A DNA stretch of 32,512 bases from NCBI GenBank assembly GCA_964615425.1, contig CAZTOB010000005.1, positions 1 through 32,512 on the forward strand, written 5' to 3'. Position 1 is the stretch's first letter; each line of letters opens with the position of its first letter. Shown in pieces: positions 1 to 7,960 of this stretch. Source of the stretch: CAYLVJ01 sp964615425. GTDB lineage: Bacteria; Patescibacteriota; Minisyncoccia; Minisyncoccales; CAYTKG01. Made by a program: the position numbers and the translations under genes. Under the pieces are notes generated by a model that had not been told where the DNA came from, made no database searches, and saw only the letters and a program-made list of their open reading frames with translations.

Positions 1-1422
1 TTATGATTTGGTTTTAACAAGTATGTCTTTTATTTTTGCTTTTTTATTTCCTGTTTTGAAACTCATTTTCATCTTAACAGCGTTGATTTTCCCCAGCTTG
101 CCTGGACTTTTTATCCATTTTTTTGTCCAATTGTTGCCGGAATCTCTACTCCCTCGCCATAAAACGTCATAATTTTTTAAATTTTCGGAAATAATTTTAA
201 CCCCTTTAACCTCTTTTTTGCAAGAAAAGCTTTTTGAAAACACTCCCTCTCCTCTTTTTCCGGAAGACACCTCAAACCAATTGTCTCGAACTATTTCTAA
301 ATTTTTCTTGGTTTGTAAACTTAGGCTTGAAGCCATTACTTCGGCTTCCGGATCTGAAATTTCTACCGGACAATTAAGGTTTATTTTATATTTTTCTACG
401 TCTTTGTTTTTTTCTAACCATCGAGTGATAATTTCTATTTTTTTCTCTTTTGGAAAAACGTCAAAATAATAGACGGCCGGTCTTCCAATGAGGTTGTTAA
501 TTTTTAATTTATACAACCAATCAAAAATTCGAGGACCCTTTTCTTCAAGATGGATATAAAGCCAGCGGAAGGGAGATCTTCGTGCTTTTGCTGTCATCGT
601 CCCAAGTTTTCTTAAAAGAGCAAAATTGCTTCCGAGCCAGCCGTGTGCGGTGTCTACACAAGGAAGGTTTAAAAAATAAGTGTCGGGCAGCCTTTCGTAG
701 TTTTTTCCATTAACAAACTTTCCAATTTTTCTTTTATATTTTTCCTCCTCGATAGTTTTAAGCCTCGCTTTGTATCGATAATCCATATGAGTGTGCCCTG
801 TAAGATGAGCTACGACAGGATATTTTTCAAAAAGATCAAAAAATCTTCTTGATATTATTTTCCATTCTTTAATGTCGTTAAAGGACCAATCGTTTGAAAG
901 CGCTGTAGTTCCTCTCAGCAACGTATGACTTAAGATGAAAACATTATTGTCTTGGCTGTATTTTTGAAGTATTTCTTCTATAAACCTGAAGGTTCTTAAG
1001 GGTATTGTGGAGGTTAAAACCTTTTTGTTTCCTTCAGGGTCATGTTCTTCAGAAACGAGAATGAAGATAAGGTTTCCTATTTTAACGGCTTTGGTAGCGG
1101 AAGTTCTTTTTAAAATTGAAAAATATTCTTTTCCATAGTTGTAATTATGAAAAACTGTGTAATCCCGGTCGTGGTTTCCCAATATATCAAAAACCGGAGG
1201 CTTTAAGCCCTCCAGCCATTTTTTGTAACCCAGCCAGTCTTCTCTGTGGCCGGTAGCGGTTAAGTCTCCGAGACCGAAGATGTAATCAGGACCTATATCG
1301 TTTAAGGAGTCACTAGCTTTTCGAGGGATCCACTTGCTTGGTCCTCCGAAGTCAGTTTGAGATTGAATTTTTTTATGACGGATATGTAAATCCGAAAAAA
1401 AGGCTAATCTAGTTTTATTCAT
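1..1422 (-). CDS. Metallophosphoesterase with C-terminal extension
   Basis: Calcineurin-like metallophosphoesterase, 473 aa. The two-metal motifs appear in order near the N-terminus: FFSDLHIRH (D-x-H), GLGDL (GD), LGNHDRD (GNHD), a Ser-His in FILSHTLLRG and GHTH in LTGHTHMDY. There is no signal peptide. The open frame continues 53 codons upstream through the neighbouring pyrophosphatase gene, but the ATG at 1422 is preferred because the catalytic DLH motif begins ten residues after it and because it overlaps the upstream stop by 8 nt (ATGAATAA), suggesting translational coupling. The last ~200 residues lie beyond the catalytic core. The final ~95 of these look like a beta-rich domain that I cannot name. 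The substrate (phosphodiester, nucleotide or protein phosphate) cannot be told from sequence. It is the last gene of a tspO-ppase-metallophosphoesterase operon. Confidence 0.85.
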   Translation of the reverse strand: MNKTRLAFFSDLHIRHKKIQSQTDFGGPSKWIPRKASDSLNDIGPDYIFGLGDLTATGHREDWLGYKKWLEGLKPPVFDILGNHDRDYTVFHNYNYGKEYFSILKRTSATKAVKIGNLIFILVSEEHDPEGNKKVLTSTIPLRTFRFIEEILQKYSQDNNVFILSHTLLRGTTALSNDWSFNDIKEWKIISRRFFDLFEKYPVVAHLTGHTHMDYRYKARLKTIEEEKYKRKIGKFVNGKNYERLPDTYFLNLPCVDTAHGWLGSNFALLRKLGTMTAKARRSPFRWLYIHLEEKGPRIFDWLYKLKINNLIGRPAVYYFDVFPKEKKIEIITRWLEKNKDVEKYKINLNCPVEISDPEAEVMASSLSLQTKKNLEIVRDNWFEVSSGKRGEGVFSKSFSCKKEVKGVKIISENLKNYDVLWRGSRDSGNNWTKKWIKSPGKLGKINAVKMKMSFKTGNKKAKIKDILVKTKS

Positions 1423-1753
1423 GCATTTTAATTTTCGACTTAAACCACTTTTCTTGGAAATGAATTTTGTTTTTAATCTCTTTCTTTGTAAGTTTAAAGT
1501 CTTTCGGTGCGACAACAAGTTTCTCTTCGTTGTCGTTAAGTCGATGAACCACGGCAACAACCCTACCCTCGAATTCTTCAAGTGGTTTTTTTACTCCTAG
1601 GATATAAGCATCTATTTCTTCTCCGTCCCCCGCTTTAGTCTCGGGTATAAACCCGTAGTTAACAGGATATTTCCATCCGAACTCCGGGTGAGGCTTCCCC
1701 ATGGCTCTGTCTATCTTTACCTTTACTTTTTTTCCAAGGTATTTTTTTAGCAT
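1415..1753 (-). CDS. Short inorganic-pyrophosphatase-like protein
   Basis: A 112-aa protein resembling the compact pyrophosphatase-like family; classical family I enzymes are about 175 aa. The recognisable core is YPVNYGFIPET followed by GDGEEIDAYILG, which matches the family I metal-binding signature D-x-D-P-x-D except that the second Asp is Glu. The N-terminal lysine/arginine phosphate-binding segment of the E. coli enzyme is missing, so pyrophosphate hydrolysis is likely by family but not certain; another phospho-compound hydrolase is possible. The start ATG overlaps the tspO stop by one base (TAATG), and its stop lies inside the start of the metallophosphoesterase gene, so the three genes look translationally coupled. 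No Shine-Dalgarno sequence is visible. Confidence 0.75.
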   Translation of the reverse strand: MLKKYLGKKVKVKIDRAMGKPHPEFGWKYPVNYGFIPETKAGDGEEIDAYILGVKKPLEEFEGRVVAVVHRLNDNEEKLVVAPKDFKLTKKEIKNKIHFQEKWFKSKIKMHE

Positions 1754-2226
1754 TAAAAGTTAAGGATAAAAATTGAGAAGTTAAGAATGAGCGCGAAGCT
1801 GGTCCAAAAGAAGTAAGGCACTAAAAGATAGGCCGCCTTTTTAGAAACCTCATAAAAGCTTTGAATTGTAGCAAAAATAACTCCCCAAAGAATAATGATT
1901 TCTATTAACCCTCCTATTGGAGATCTAAGACCAAAGAAAAAAGCTGACCACAGGATATTTAAGATAAGTTGAGTAGAAAACCAAAAAAGAGCTTTTTTGT
2001 TCTTTTCTTTTTCAAACCCTTTTTCCCACACCAGATACAAGGCTATTCCCATTAATAAAAAGAGAGTCGTCCAGGCAGGAGCAAAAAGCCATGAAGGTGG
2101 TGTAAAAAAAGGTTTTCGCAGTGTTTGATACCAGGTAGAAACAGATTGCCTGGTAAAAAAAGAACCGATTACTCCTGCAAGCTGACAAATTAAAATTGAA
2201 ATAATTATTTTTTTGAATTTTTTCAT
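1753..2226 (-). CDS. tspO: TspO/MBR family membrane protein
   Basis: A five-helix integral membrane protein of the TspO/translocator (peripheral benzodiazepine receptor) family, 157 aa, the usual family length. The family signature is clear: WYQTLRKPFFTPPSWLFAP, followed by a Trp-rich second helix ending in LYLVWEKG and the NILWSAFFFG helix. TspO proteins bind tetrapyrroles or steroids and modulate stress responses; the ligand here is unknown. The frame is open to 2265, but the ATG at 2226 is chosen because the longer start would begin inside the terminator hairpin of the upstream small gene and the first helix begins just after this Met. It is the first gene of a three-gene operon. No strong ribosome binding site is seen. 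Confidence 0.88.
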   Translation of the reverse strand: MKKFKKIIISILICQLAGVIGSFFTRQSVSTWYQTLRKPFFTPPSWLFAPAWTTLFLLMGIALYLVWEKGFEKEKNKKALFWFSTQLILNILWSAFFFGLRSPIGGLIEIIILWGVIFATIQSFYEVSKKAAYLLVPYFFWTSFALILNFSIFILNF

Positions 2227-2255
2227 AAAAATTATTTTATTTATTTTAGGGTGAA

Positions 2256-2276
2256 AAGGGCGCACGAAGCGCCCTT
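2256..2276 (-). terminator. Terminator of the 49-aa membrane peptide gene
   Basis: Perfect 8-bp GC-rich stem (aagggcgc / gcgccctt) with a 5-nt loop. On the minus strand it is followed by TTTT. It begins 6 nt after the stop of the 49-codon gene and separates it from tspO. Confidence 0.75.
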
Positions 2277-2282
2277 CTGGTC

Positions 2283-2432
2283 TTACCTTAGAAGAAGAAA
2301 AATTCCGCTTCCCAAGGTGAAGAGAATTAGTGCGGCTAGGATGATAATTAGGAGACTAAGTAAAATAGCAAGTCCTCCTATTACCCAGGCCGCCAGCTGA
2401 GAGCTCGTTATTAGCTCTTTGTTCTGCTTCAT
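2283..2432 (-). CDS. 49-aa single-span membrane peptide
   Basis: A small gene recognised by its complete set of signals. It has a strong ribosome binding site (GAAAGGAGCAG, 7 nt before the ATG at 2432), an ATG start, 49 sense codons and TAA, with its own promoter upstream and terminator downstream. The product begins with a short polar segment (MKQNKELITSSQLAAW), followed by one hydrophobic helix of about 28 residues rich in Leu/Ile/Ala and a single terminal Arg. There is no cysteine and no signal peptidase motif. It could be a regulatory membrane peptide, a subunit of a membrane complex or a type I toxin-like peptide; nothing in the sequence decides between these. I do not recognise a family. 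Confidence 0.7.
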   Translation of the reverse strand: MKQNKELITSSQLAAWVIGGLAILLSLLIIILAALILFTLGSGIFLLLR

Positions 2433-2470
2433 TTCTGCTCCTTTCTTATTGCTTGAAGAACGATTAACTT

Positions 2471-2498
2471 ATTCTACATCAAGAAGTTTAAAATTCAA
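2471..2498 (-). promoter_or_regulatory. Promoter for the 49-aa membrane peptide
   Basis: -35 TTGAAT (2498-2493), 16-bp spacer, -10 TAGAAT (2476-2471), both close to sigma-70 consensus. The predicted leader is about 30 nt and contains the strong Shine-Dalgarno sequence. Confidence 0.55.
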
Positions 2499-2550
2499 AG
2501 TTTAAATAATATTAACCTTTGCTGTTTAAAAAAGAAAAAGGGAGTGAAAA

Positions 2551-2650
2551 NNNNNNNNNNNNNNNNNNNNNNNNNNNNNNNNNNNNNNNNNNNNNNNNNN
2601 NNNNNNNNNNNNNNNNNNNNNNNNNNNNNNNNNNNNNNNNNNNNNNNNNN
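2551..2650. other. Assembly gap (100 N)
   Basis: Exactly 100 undetermined bases, a conventional placeholder for a scaffold gap of unknown size. It touches the 3' end of the methyltransferase gene. The 39 bases left of it (2512-2550) hold nothing I can assign. Confidence 0.95.
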
Positions 2651-3414
2651 TAAAACTTTCTTAAAAGAATAATATTATCGTTTTTTGCTCTTTTTAACTT
2701 TGAAAGAGAACCTCTTTCAAACCAACCCAAGAATTCAAAACTACCGTTTTGTTTTACAAGCTCTAAAAACTCTTGCGGAAAAATCAACTTCAATTCACTT
2801 CTTTCCTCCAGACTTATTTTTTCATCCTTGTCCTTTATCTTCATCGTTAACCTCTCCTCTACTTTTTGATTTAGCACATCCTTGACTTTTACTTGAAATT
2901 CTGTTTCTACCTCCACCGACCCTTTTTTCATTACCCAGTTTTGAGGCTTGAATAATCCCTCGGGAGTCCAATCGAGCGGAAGATTTTCTATTAAATAGAG
3001 TCCCCCCTTGTTTAAAGACCCAGCCACTGATTTTAAGTGGTTTAAAAATTCTTCATTACTTTTTATATTCCCAATTGTTCCCATAAGGATAAAGGCGAAA
3101 TCTACTTTTTGAGGAAGAGAAAAGTTATTCATGTCAGCATGGATGGTTTTAATACCCACCCCTTCTTCAAGTGCTTTTTTCTTTAAATAAGAAAGCATTT
3201 CTTTATTGATATCAATTCCTTTTGCGTTGTATTTTCTTTTAGCAAACTCCCTCAGTTGTAAGCTGGGTCCGCATCCTACATCTAAAACACTCTCTACTTT
3301 TATGTTGCTGTATTTTTTTATGAATTTTTCAAAAAGATCAACTTGCTTTTGGGGGTTGACAAAGCTAAAGGCGATTTCGTAGTATTTAGGATGATTATAT
3401 ATTTTTTTACTCAT
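2650..3414 (-). CDS. Class I SAM-dependent methyltransferase, end at gap
   Basis: Rossmann-fold methyltransferase, 254 aa if it ends at the gap. Motif I is VLDVGCGPSLQL (about residues 42-53), followed by the acidic motif II GIDINKEML and motif III IHADMNNF. The C-terminal half resembles the small-molecule/UbiE-like methyltransferase 25 group. The substrate is unknown. The start at 3414 is chosen because the open frame upstream runs into the divergent gene at 3506 and its promoter. The last readable codon is TTT (Phe); the next is TAN, where N is the first gap base, so it is either a stop or Tyr. A stop is likely since the preceding NIILLRKF looks like a natural C-terminus. Assigning this gene's end needs the gap sequence. 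Confidence 0.75.
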
Positions 3415-3441
3415 TTTCTTAATTATAACAGAAAATCTTTC

Positions 3442-3472
3442 TTGAATTTTTTTAAAAGTTTGGCAGTATAAA
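3442..3472 (+). promoter_or_regulatory. Possible promoter for the 115-aa membrane protein
   Basis: TTGAAT (3442-3447) and TATAAA (3467-3472) with a 19-bp spacer, longer than ideal. It is followed by a leader with a very strong Shine-Dalgarno (AAAGGAGG, ending at 3500) before the ATG at 3506. Confidence 0.35.
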
Positions 3473-3505
3473 ACAAGGTTAGGCCTATACAAAAAGGAGG
3501 ATAAG

Positions 3506-3853
3506 ATGAGAAGGATACACCTGTATATCTTAGAAGGAAGCTTTATTGGAGGGGCTTTCTTCCTGGCAAAAGTTACAAAGGTTTCATCCGTCCCTGCCTT
3601 GACGGCGGGGGTGGTTGGGCAGACTGTGTTGTTGCTTTTGAATTTCAATGCTTGGGAGAAGGGGTTTGAGGAGTTGAATCCAGTTGGAAGAGCAATAAAA
3701 GAAAAAACAGGTTATGGCGGGATGATCGTTTTTTTCTTTTTCGCCCATTTGGTGGTAATATTGGCGGGCTTTGCTTCTCCATTTATTTCCCGCTTCTTTC
3801 TCGCCTTTACTGCACTCAACCTTGCCTACGACGTTTTACAGGTTGTGCTTTAG
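3506..3853 (+). CDS. Small polytopic membrane protein
   Basis: A 115-aa protein with three or four hydrophobic segments: residues ~8-20, ~28-47, ~72-90 and ~93-113. Between segments two and three is an ELNPVGRAIKEKTG loop that resembles the NP motif of small membrane proteins such as the DUF5658 group; this resemblance is a weak guess. Expression signals are unusually good: an AAAGGAGG ribosome binding site 5 nt before the ATG and a strong terminator directly after the stop. It stands alone on the plus strand, divergent from the methyltransferase and convergent with the HNH gene, and appears richer in G+C than its neighbours by eye. Function unknown. Confidence 0.75.
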   Translation: MRRIHLYILEGSFIGGAFFLAKVTKVSSVPALTAGVVGQTVLLLLNFNAWEKGFEELNPVGRAIKEKTGYGGMIVFFFFAHLVVILAGFASPFISRFFLAFTALNLAYDVLQVVL

Positions 3854-3854
3854 A

Positions 3855-3878
3855 AAGCCCGGTTGAACCGGGCTTTTA
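3855..3878 (+). terminator. Terminator of the 115-aa membrane protein gene
   Basis: Stem aagcccggtt / aaccgggctt with a tiny loop followed by TTTT; it starts two bases after the stop codon. Confidence 0.85.
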
Positions 3879-3889
3879 CTTTAAAAAAG

Positions 3890-3912
3890 AAAGCCGGGGC
3901 TTCCCCGGCTTT
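3890..3912 (-). terminator. Terminator of the HNH endonuclease gene
   Basis: Ten-base-pair stem aaagccgggg / ccccggcttt. On the minus strand it is followed by CTTTTTT. It lies 10 nt after the HNH stop and back to back with the plus-strand terminator of the convergent gene. Confidence 0.85.
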
Positions 3913-3922
3913 ATGACGATTG

Positions 3923-4294
3923 TTACCAGCCCTCTATTGAGGGGAGGTAGCAAAAACGAAGGGGTGTTCCATATGGAGGCGGGATCTTTTTTGCGAATCT
4001 TCTGGAACGGCGCAGGGCAATCCTTGCAAGCATCTTGTCCCATTTGTCTTTCCAGAATATAACCTTTCTCCCCACCTTCTTTTCTATTGTTCCCGGATGT
4101 ATTATCCGGTGACATTCAAGACACAGAACTACTAGATTGGATGGCTGGTTGAACTTAAATTCGGGTAGGTTTTCTTCTGCGTACGCCACAGGGATGATGT
4201 GGTGTACGCTTTTGCTGTTTTCTCTTTCGCATCGTGAACAGATATATCCGTCTCTTTTTCTCACCCAATATCTTACCTTAACAGGTGCCGACAT
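3923..4294 (-). CDS. HNH endonuclease family protein
   Basis: A 123-aa HNH nuclease-type protein. Two CxxC zinc knuckles (Cys19/Cys22 in CSRC; Cys58/Cys61 in CLEC) frame the ββα-metal motif: His31-His32 (VHHIIP), Asn53 (SNLVVLC) and His62/His66 (ECHRIIH). HNH proteins of this size are found as phage packaging nucleases, homing-type enzymes or restriction components; no phage or restriction partner is nearby, so the role is open. The C-terminal ~45 residues are basic. It has a strong ribosome binding site (TAAGGAGGATCAA before the ATG), its own terminator and a hairpin in its leader, which sets it apart from the housekeeping genes around it and fits recent acquisition (inference). Confidence 0.85.
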   Translation of the reverse strand: MSAPVKVRYWVRKRDGYICSRCERENSKSVHHIIPVAYAEENLPEFKFNQPSNLVVLCLECHRIIHPGTIEKKVGRKVIFWKDKWDKMLARIALRRSRRFAKKIPPPYGTPLRFCYLPSIEGW

Positions 4295-4316
4295 TTGATC
4301 CTCCTTAGGTGTATGG

Positions 4317-4344
4317 GCTTATCGAAGGTTTTCTTCTTATAAGC
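4317..4344 (-). promoter_or_regulatory. Leader hairpin upstream of the HNH gene
   Basis: Nested inverted repeat: outer arms GCTTAT / ATAAGC (6 bp), inner arms GAAG / CTTC (4 bp), 5-nt loop. It sits about 25-50 nt upstream of the HNH start in the probable 5' leader or promoter. Regulatory meaning is unproven. The rest of 4345-4420 shows no gene. Confidence 0.35.
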
Positions 4345-4456
4345 TTACCCCCTTCCTGTAAAAGAACTAGCGTGAAAGAGCTTTCCTCCTTTTTCTCCCC
4401 GAAGGTTTCAGGAAGAAAAAGAAAAACCGCTCTATAGGCGGCTAAAAGAAAAAAAG

Positions 4457-4480
4457 AAAACCGTCTTGAGAAACGGTTTT
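4457..4480 (-). terminator. Terminator downstream of tRNA-Gln
   Basis: Stem aaaaccgt / acggtttt with an 8-nt loop and a long minus-strand U-rich tail (TTTTCTTTTTTTCTTTT). It is T-rich on both sides and may work in both directions. A second, weaker 4-bp hairpin with TTTTT follows at about 4421-4441. Confidence 0.65.
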
Positions 4481-4523
4481 TTTAATATTTTGTTTTCTAA
4501 GAGAAAAATCATAGTTATTTTTG

Positions 4524-4594
4524 TTGCGGGGCCTGGATTCGAACCAGGAGCGACGGGACCAAAACCCGTTGTGTTACCATTACACCACCCCGCA
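4524..4594 (-). tRNA. tRNA-Gln (anticodon TTG)
   Basis: Cloverleaf with acceptor TGCGGGG / CCCCGCA, anticodon stem ACGGG / CCCGT with loop TTTTGGT giving anticodon TTG (reads CAA), and T arm CCTGG-TTCGAAT-CCAGG. Discriminator A; CCA is not encoded. It lies 30 nt after dnaX on the same strand, so it is probably co-transcribed with it. Confidence 0.95.
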
Positions 4595-4624
4595 CTCTTT
4601 ATCTCATTAAACAGTAAATCTTTC

Positions 4625-5710
<1,086 letters not shown>

Positions 5711-5711
5711 A

Positions 5712-6332
5712 TTACTTTTTGAAAACTAAAAACTTGTAACCGGCAAAGTTCCAAAAAAATCCCATTATTATCGCCGCTATATTCCCAACGTTGGTCCATA
5801 TTTCCGGAGTGATGTTAAACTGGGGGCCTATTAAATTAACTATTGTGTAAATTACCACTTCGTGAATCAGCAATCCTCCCAGTGCGACTGAGTAAAACTT
5901 AGAAAACTGAGAAACCCCAACGTCTCCTTTATCTTCGAAAGTCCAAAATTTATTCCAAAGATAGGAGTTTACTGAAGCTCCCGTGAAAGACAAAGCTTTG
6001 AAAAGAAGAATTATGTTCCCCGAGGACTGTCCAGTGGTAAATATCAATAGGTTTAAAATGCCCAAGTCGATGGTGCTGTTTAGAGTTCCCACCAGCATGT
6101 TTTTGCCTGCTTGAAAAATGGAAAGCCATTTTTGACCGAGGAAAGCTACAAAAACCAGCCCGGCTGTTGATAGAATCGGCAGAACTACGGGAAAGGTGAA
6201 TATTATTTTATCTGCAACTTCAGGAAGATCCAGCCAGCCTTTTATTAAAAGAAAAATGAGGGCGCAGGCCTCCCCGATTACTATGGCGTAAAAAATGTCT
6301 CTTTTACTCAAAAATTTTTTAACTTTTTTCAT
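5712..6332 (-). CDS. GtrA-like membrane protein
   Basis: Integral membrane protein of 206 aa. A short N-terminal part has two hydrophobic helices (residues ~14-30 and ~40-65), followed by a four-helix GtrA-like domain beginning at about residue 75 with the typical FxxVGxxNTxxDxxxxxxL pattern (seen here as MLVGTLNSTIDLGILNLL), the SYLWNKFWTF segment and a closing WNFAGYKFLVF. GtrA-family proteins act with lipid-linked glucosyltransferases in moving polyprenyl-phosphate sugars across the membrane. A GtrB/Alg5-like glycosyltransferase is present 25 kb away (30662-31399), a possible partner (inference). It heads a gtrA-dnaX-tRNA-Gln transcription unit and is divergent from cysS. Confidence 0.85.
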   Translation of the reverse strand: MKKVKKFLSKRDIFYAIVIGEACALIFLLIKGWLDLPEVADKIIFTFPVVLPILSTAGLVFVAFLGQKWLSIFQAGKNMLVGTLNSTIDLGILNLLIFTTGQSSGNIILLFKALSFTGASVNSYLWNKFWTFEDKGDVGVSQFSKFYSVALGGLLIHEVVIYTIVNLIGPQFNITPEIWTNVGNIAAIIMGFFWNFAGYKFLVFKK

Positions 6333-6400
6333 TTTAGAAATTAATGTGTTGAATGTATTTGCTTTATTTTAACAAAAAAAACAAAACACTTCTACCTTCT

Positions 6401-6428
6401 TTTAGTTTCACACACGTTGTGATAAAAT
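6401..6428 (+). promoter_or_regulatory. Extended -10 promoter of cysS
   Basis: TG-A-TAAAAT extended -10 element (hexamer 6423-6428), with a weak -35 such as TTTAGT at 6401-6406. The hexamer ends 7 nt before the cysS ATG, so the transcript would start at or next to the start codon. The inverted repeat TCACA-N5-TGTGA (6408-6422) overlaps the spacer and could be an operator. Confidence 0.45.
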
Positions 6429-6435
6429 AAAAAAT

Positions 6436-7842
6436 ATGATCAAGTTATACAATTCTTTGACCAAGAAAAAAGAACCGTTTGAGCCACTTAAGGATAAAAA
6501 AGTAGGGCTTTATACTTGTGGGCCAACAGTTTACGACTATGCTCATCTGGGCAACCTCCGTACTTATATTTTTGAAGATATTTTAAAAAGAAGTTTAGAA
6601 TACGAAGGACTCAAGGTGCACCATGTGATGAATATTACTGATGTGGGTCATTTGACCTCAGACGAGGACGAGGGAGAGGACAAAATGATTAAGGCCCTAA
6701 GGCGGGAAGGAAAAGAACTCACCCCGGAAAACATCTTAAAGGTAGCTCATTTTTACACGGATGCTTTTAAAAAAGATTTTGAAAAACTGAATATGAGGAG
6801 GCCTGATGTTTGGTGCAAGGCAACCGATCATATCGATGAACAGATAGAAATGATTCGAAAAATCATGAAAAACGGATATGCTTACGAAACCGAAACCGCA
6901 GTTTATTTCGATACTGAAAAACTTGAAGGATACACAAAGCTAGCTGGTCAAAATTTAGAAAGCCTAGAAGAGGCTGTAAGCGTAGAGAAAAGGAAGGATA
7001 AAAAGAATCCGACTGATTTTGCTTTGTGGTTGAAACTTGTCGGAAAACATAAAAATCATGTTATGAACTGGGACTCTCCGTGGGGGCGGGGATTCCCCGG
7101 CTGGCACATAGAGTGTTCTGCTATGAGCACCAAATATTTGGGGGAAGAATTTGATATTCATTGTGGGGGAATTGATCATCTTAAGATTCATCACACTAAT
7201 GAAAGGGCTCAAAACATCGCTGCTTTTGGTCATCCGGTTGTATCTTTCTGGCTGCACGGTGAATTTTTAGTTACTAGCAAAGAAAAAATGAGCAAATCAA
7301 AGGGTAATTTTTTTACCCTTCAAGAGTTGGAGGAGGAAGGTTTTGACCCTCTCGCCTATCGTTATTTAGTACTTACAGCTCATTATCGCTCTCCCTTGAG
7401 TTTTTCTTTTGAGGCGATGGAAGGAGCAAAAAACTCTTTATGCAAACTTCAAGAAAAAGTTGGGGAAATTAAAAGCGAGGTTTCCGGAATCGGAAAAGGA
7501 GCTTTGGAATATGAAAAAAAGTTTAAAAACAAGGTGAAAGATGACTTGGACATACCCGGCGGCCTGGCTGTTTTTTGGAAGATGATAAAAGATCAAAAGG
7601 TAAAACCTGAGGACAAATGGGCTTCGCTTTCGGAGCTTGATCAGATTTTGGGTTTGGATTTGAAAAATGTGAAGCTCGCTGAGATTCCTGCGCGGATTAA
7701 AACCTGGGCAGAAGAAAGAGAAAAACTTAGAAAGAATAAAAAATTTAAAAAAGCGGATAGAGTAAGAAAAAAAATAAAAGAAGCAGGGTTTGAAGTAGAA
7801 GATACTAAAAAAGGCCCGAAGATAAAAAAATGTAAAAGTTGA
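6436..7842 (+). CDS. cysS: Cysteine--tRNA ligase
   Basis: Class I aminoacyl-tRNA synthetase charging tRNA-Cys, 468 aa, the normal length. The N-terminal zinc/HIGH region is LYTCGPTVYDYAHLGN (Cys28; HLGN 37-40). The catalytic-domain signature GWHIECSAMS supplies further zinc ligands, and the KMSKS loop is at residues 284-288. A DALR-like helical domain forms the C-terminus, ending in a lysine-rich tail. The start is the first ATG in the frame and is supported by conserved residues from position 3. There is no Shine-Dalgarno; the promoter -10 lies 7 nt upstream, suggesting a leaderless mRNA. It is a single-gene unit closed by a strong terminator. Confidence 0.97.
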   Translation: MIKLYNSLTKKKEPFEPLKDKKVGLYTCGPTVYDYAHLGNLRTYIFEDILKRSLEYEGLKVHHVMNITDVGHLTSDEDEGEDKMIKALRREGKELTPENILKVAHFYTDAFKKDFEKLNMRRPDVWCKATDHIDEQIEMIRKIMKNGYAYETETAVYFDTEKLEGYTKLAGQNLESLEEAVSVEKRKDKKNPTDFALWLKLVGKHKNHVMNWDSPWGRGFPGWHIECSAMSTKYLGEEFDIHCGGIDHLKIHHTNERAQNIAAFGHPVVSFWLHGEFLVTSKEKMSKSKGNFFTLQELEEEGFDPLAYRYLVLTAHYRSPLSFSFEAMEGAKNSLCKLQEKVGEIKSEVSGIGKGALEYEKKFKNKVKDDLDIPGGLAVFWKMIKDQKVKPEDKWASLSELDQILGLDLKNVKLAEIPARIKTWAEEREKLRKNKKFKKADRVRKKIKEAGFEVEDTKKGPKIKKCKS

Positions 7843-7853
7843 TTAGAAGTATT

Positions 7854-7879
7854 AAAAACGGGAAAAACTCCCGTTTTTT
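7854..7879 (+). terminator. Terminator of cysS
   Basis: Stem aaaaacggga / tcccgttttt with a 5-nt loop followed by a run of T; 12 nt after the stop. Confidence 0.85.
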
Positions 7880-7923
7880 ACTTTTCAACACAAAAATGTT
7901 AATTTTCTGTTCAAATCGGAGGC

Positions 7924-7953
7924 TTGCGGAAATATTTCTTTTTAAGTTATAGT
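7924..7953 (+). promoter_or_regulatory. Promoter of dnaB-recR
   Basis: -35 TTGCGG (7924-7929), 18-bp spacer, -10 TATAGT (7948-7953). Only 7 nt separate the -10 from the dnaB ATG, which again predicts a leaderless or nearly leaderless transcript. Confidence 0.55.
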
Positions 7954-7960
7954 TAATTAA

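Noticed and set aside
1423..1581. Long N-terminus for the metallophosphoesterase
   Set aside because: It lies entirely in the coding sequence of the pyrophosphatase-like gene in another frame; the catalytic domain begins right after the later ATG.
2512..2550. Coding tail left of gap 1
   Set aside because: The 12 codons before a TAA are in frame with the methyltransferase only by passing through unknown bases; too short to support a gene.
3415..3648. Extension of the methyltransferase over the divergent 115-aa gene
   Set aside because: It would cover the promoter, ribosome binding site and start of a well-signalled plus-strand gene.
3876..4115. 79-aa frame inside the HNH gene
   Set aside because: Shadow of the HNH coding sequence, which has zinc knuckles and a ribosome binding site.
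4385..4390. Second AGGAGG on the minus strand upstream of the HNH gene
   Set aside because: No start codon follows at usable distance; probably part of a purine-rich stretch.
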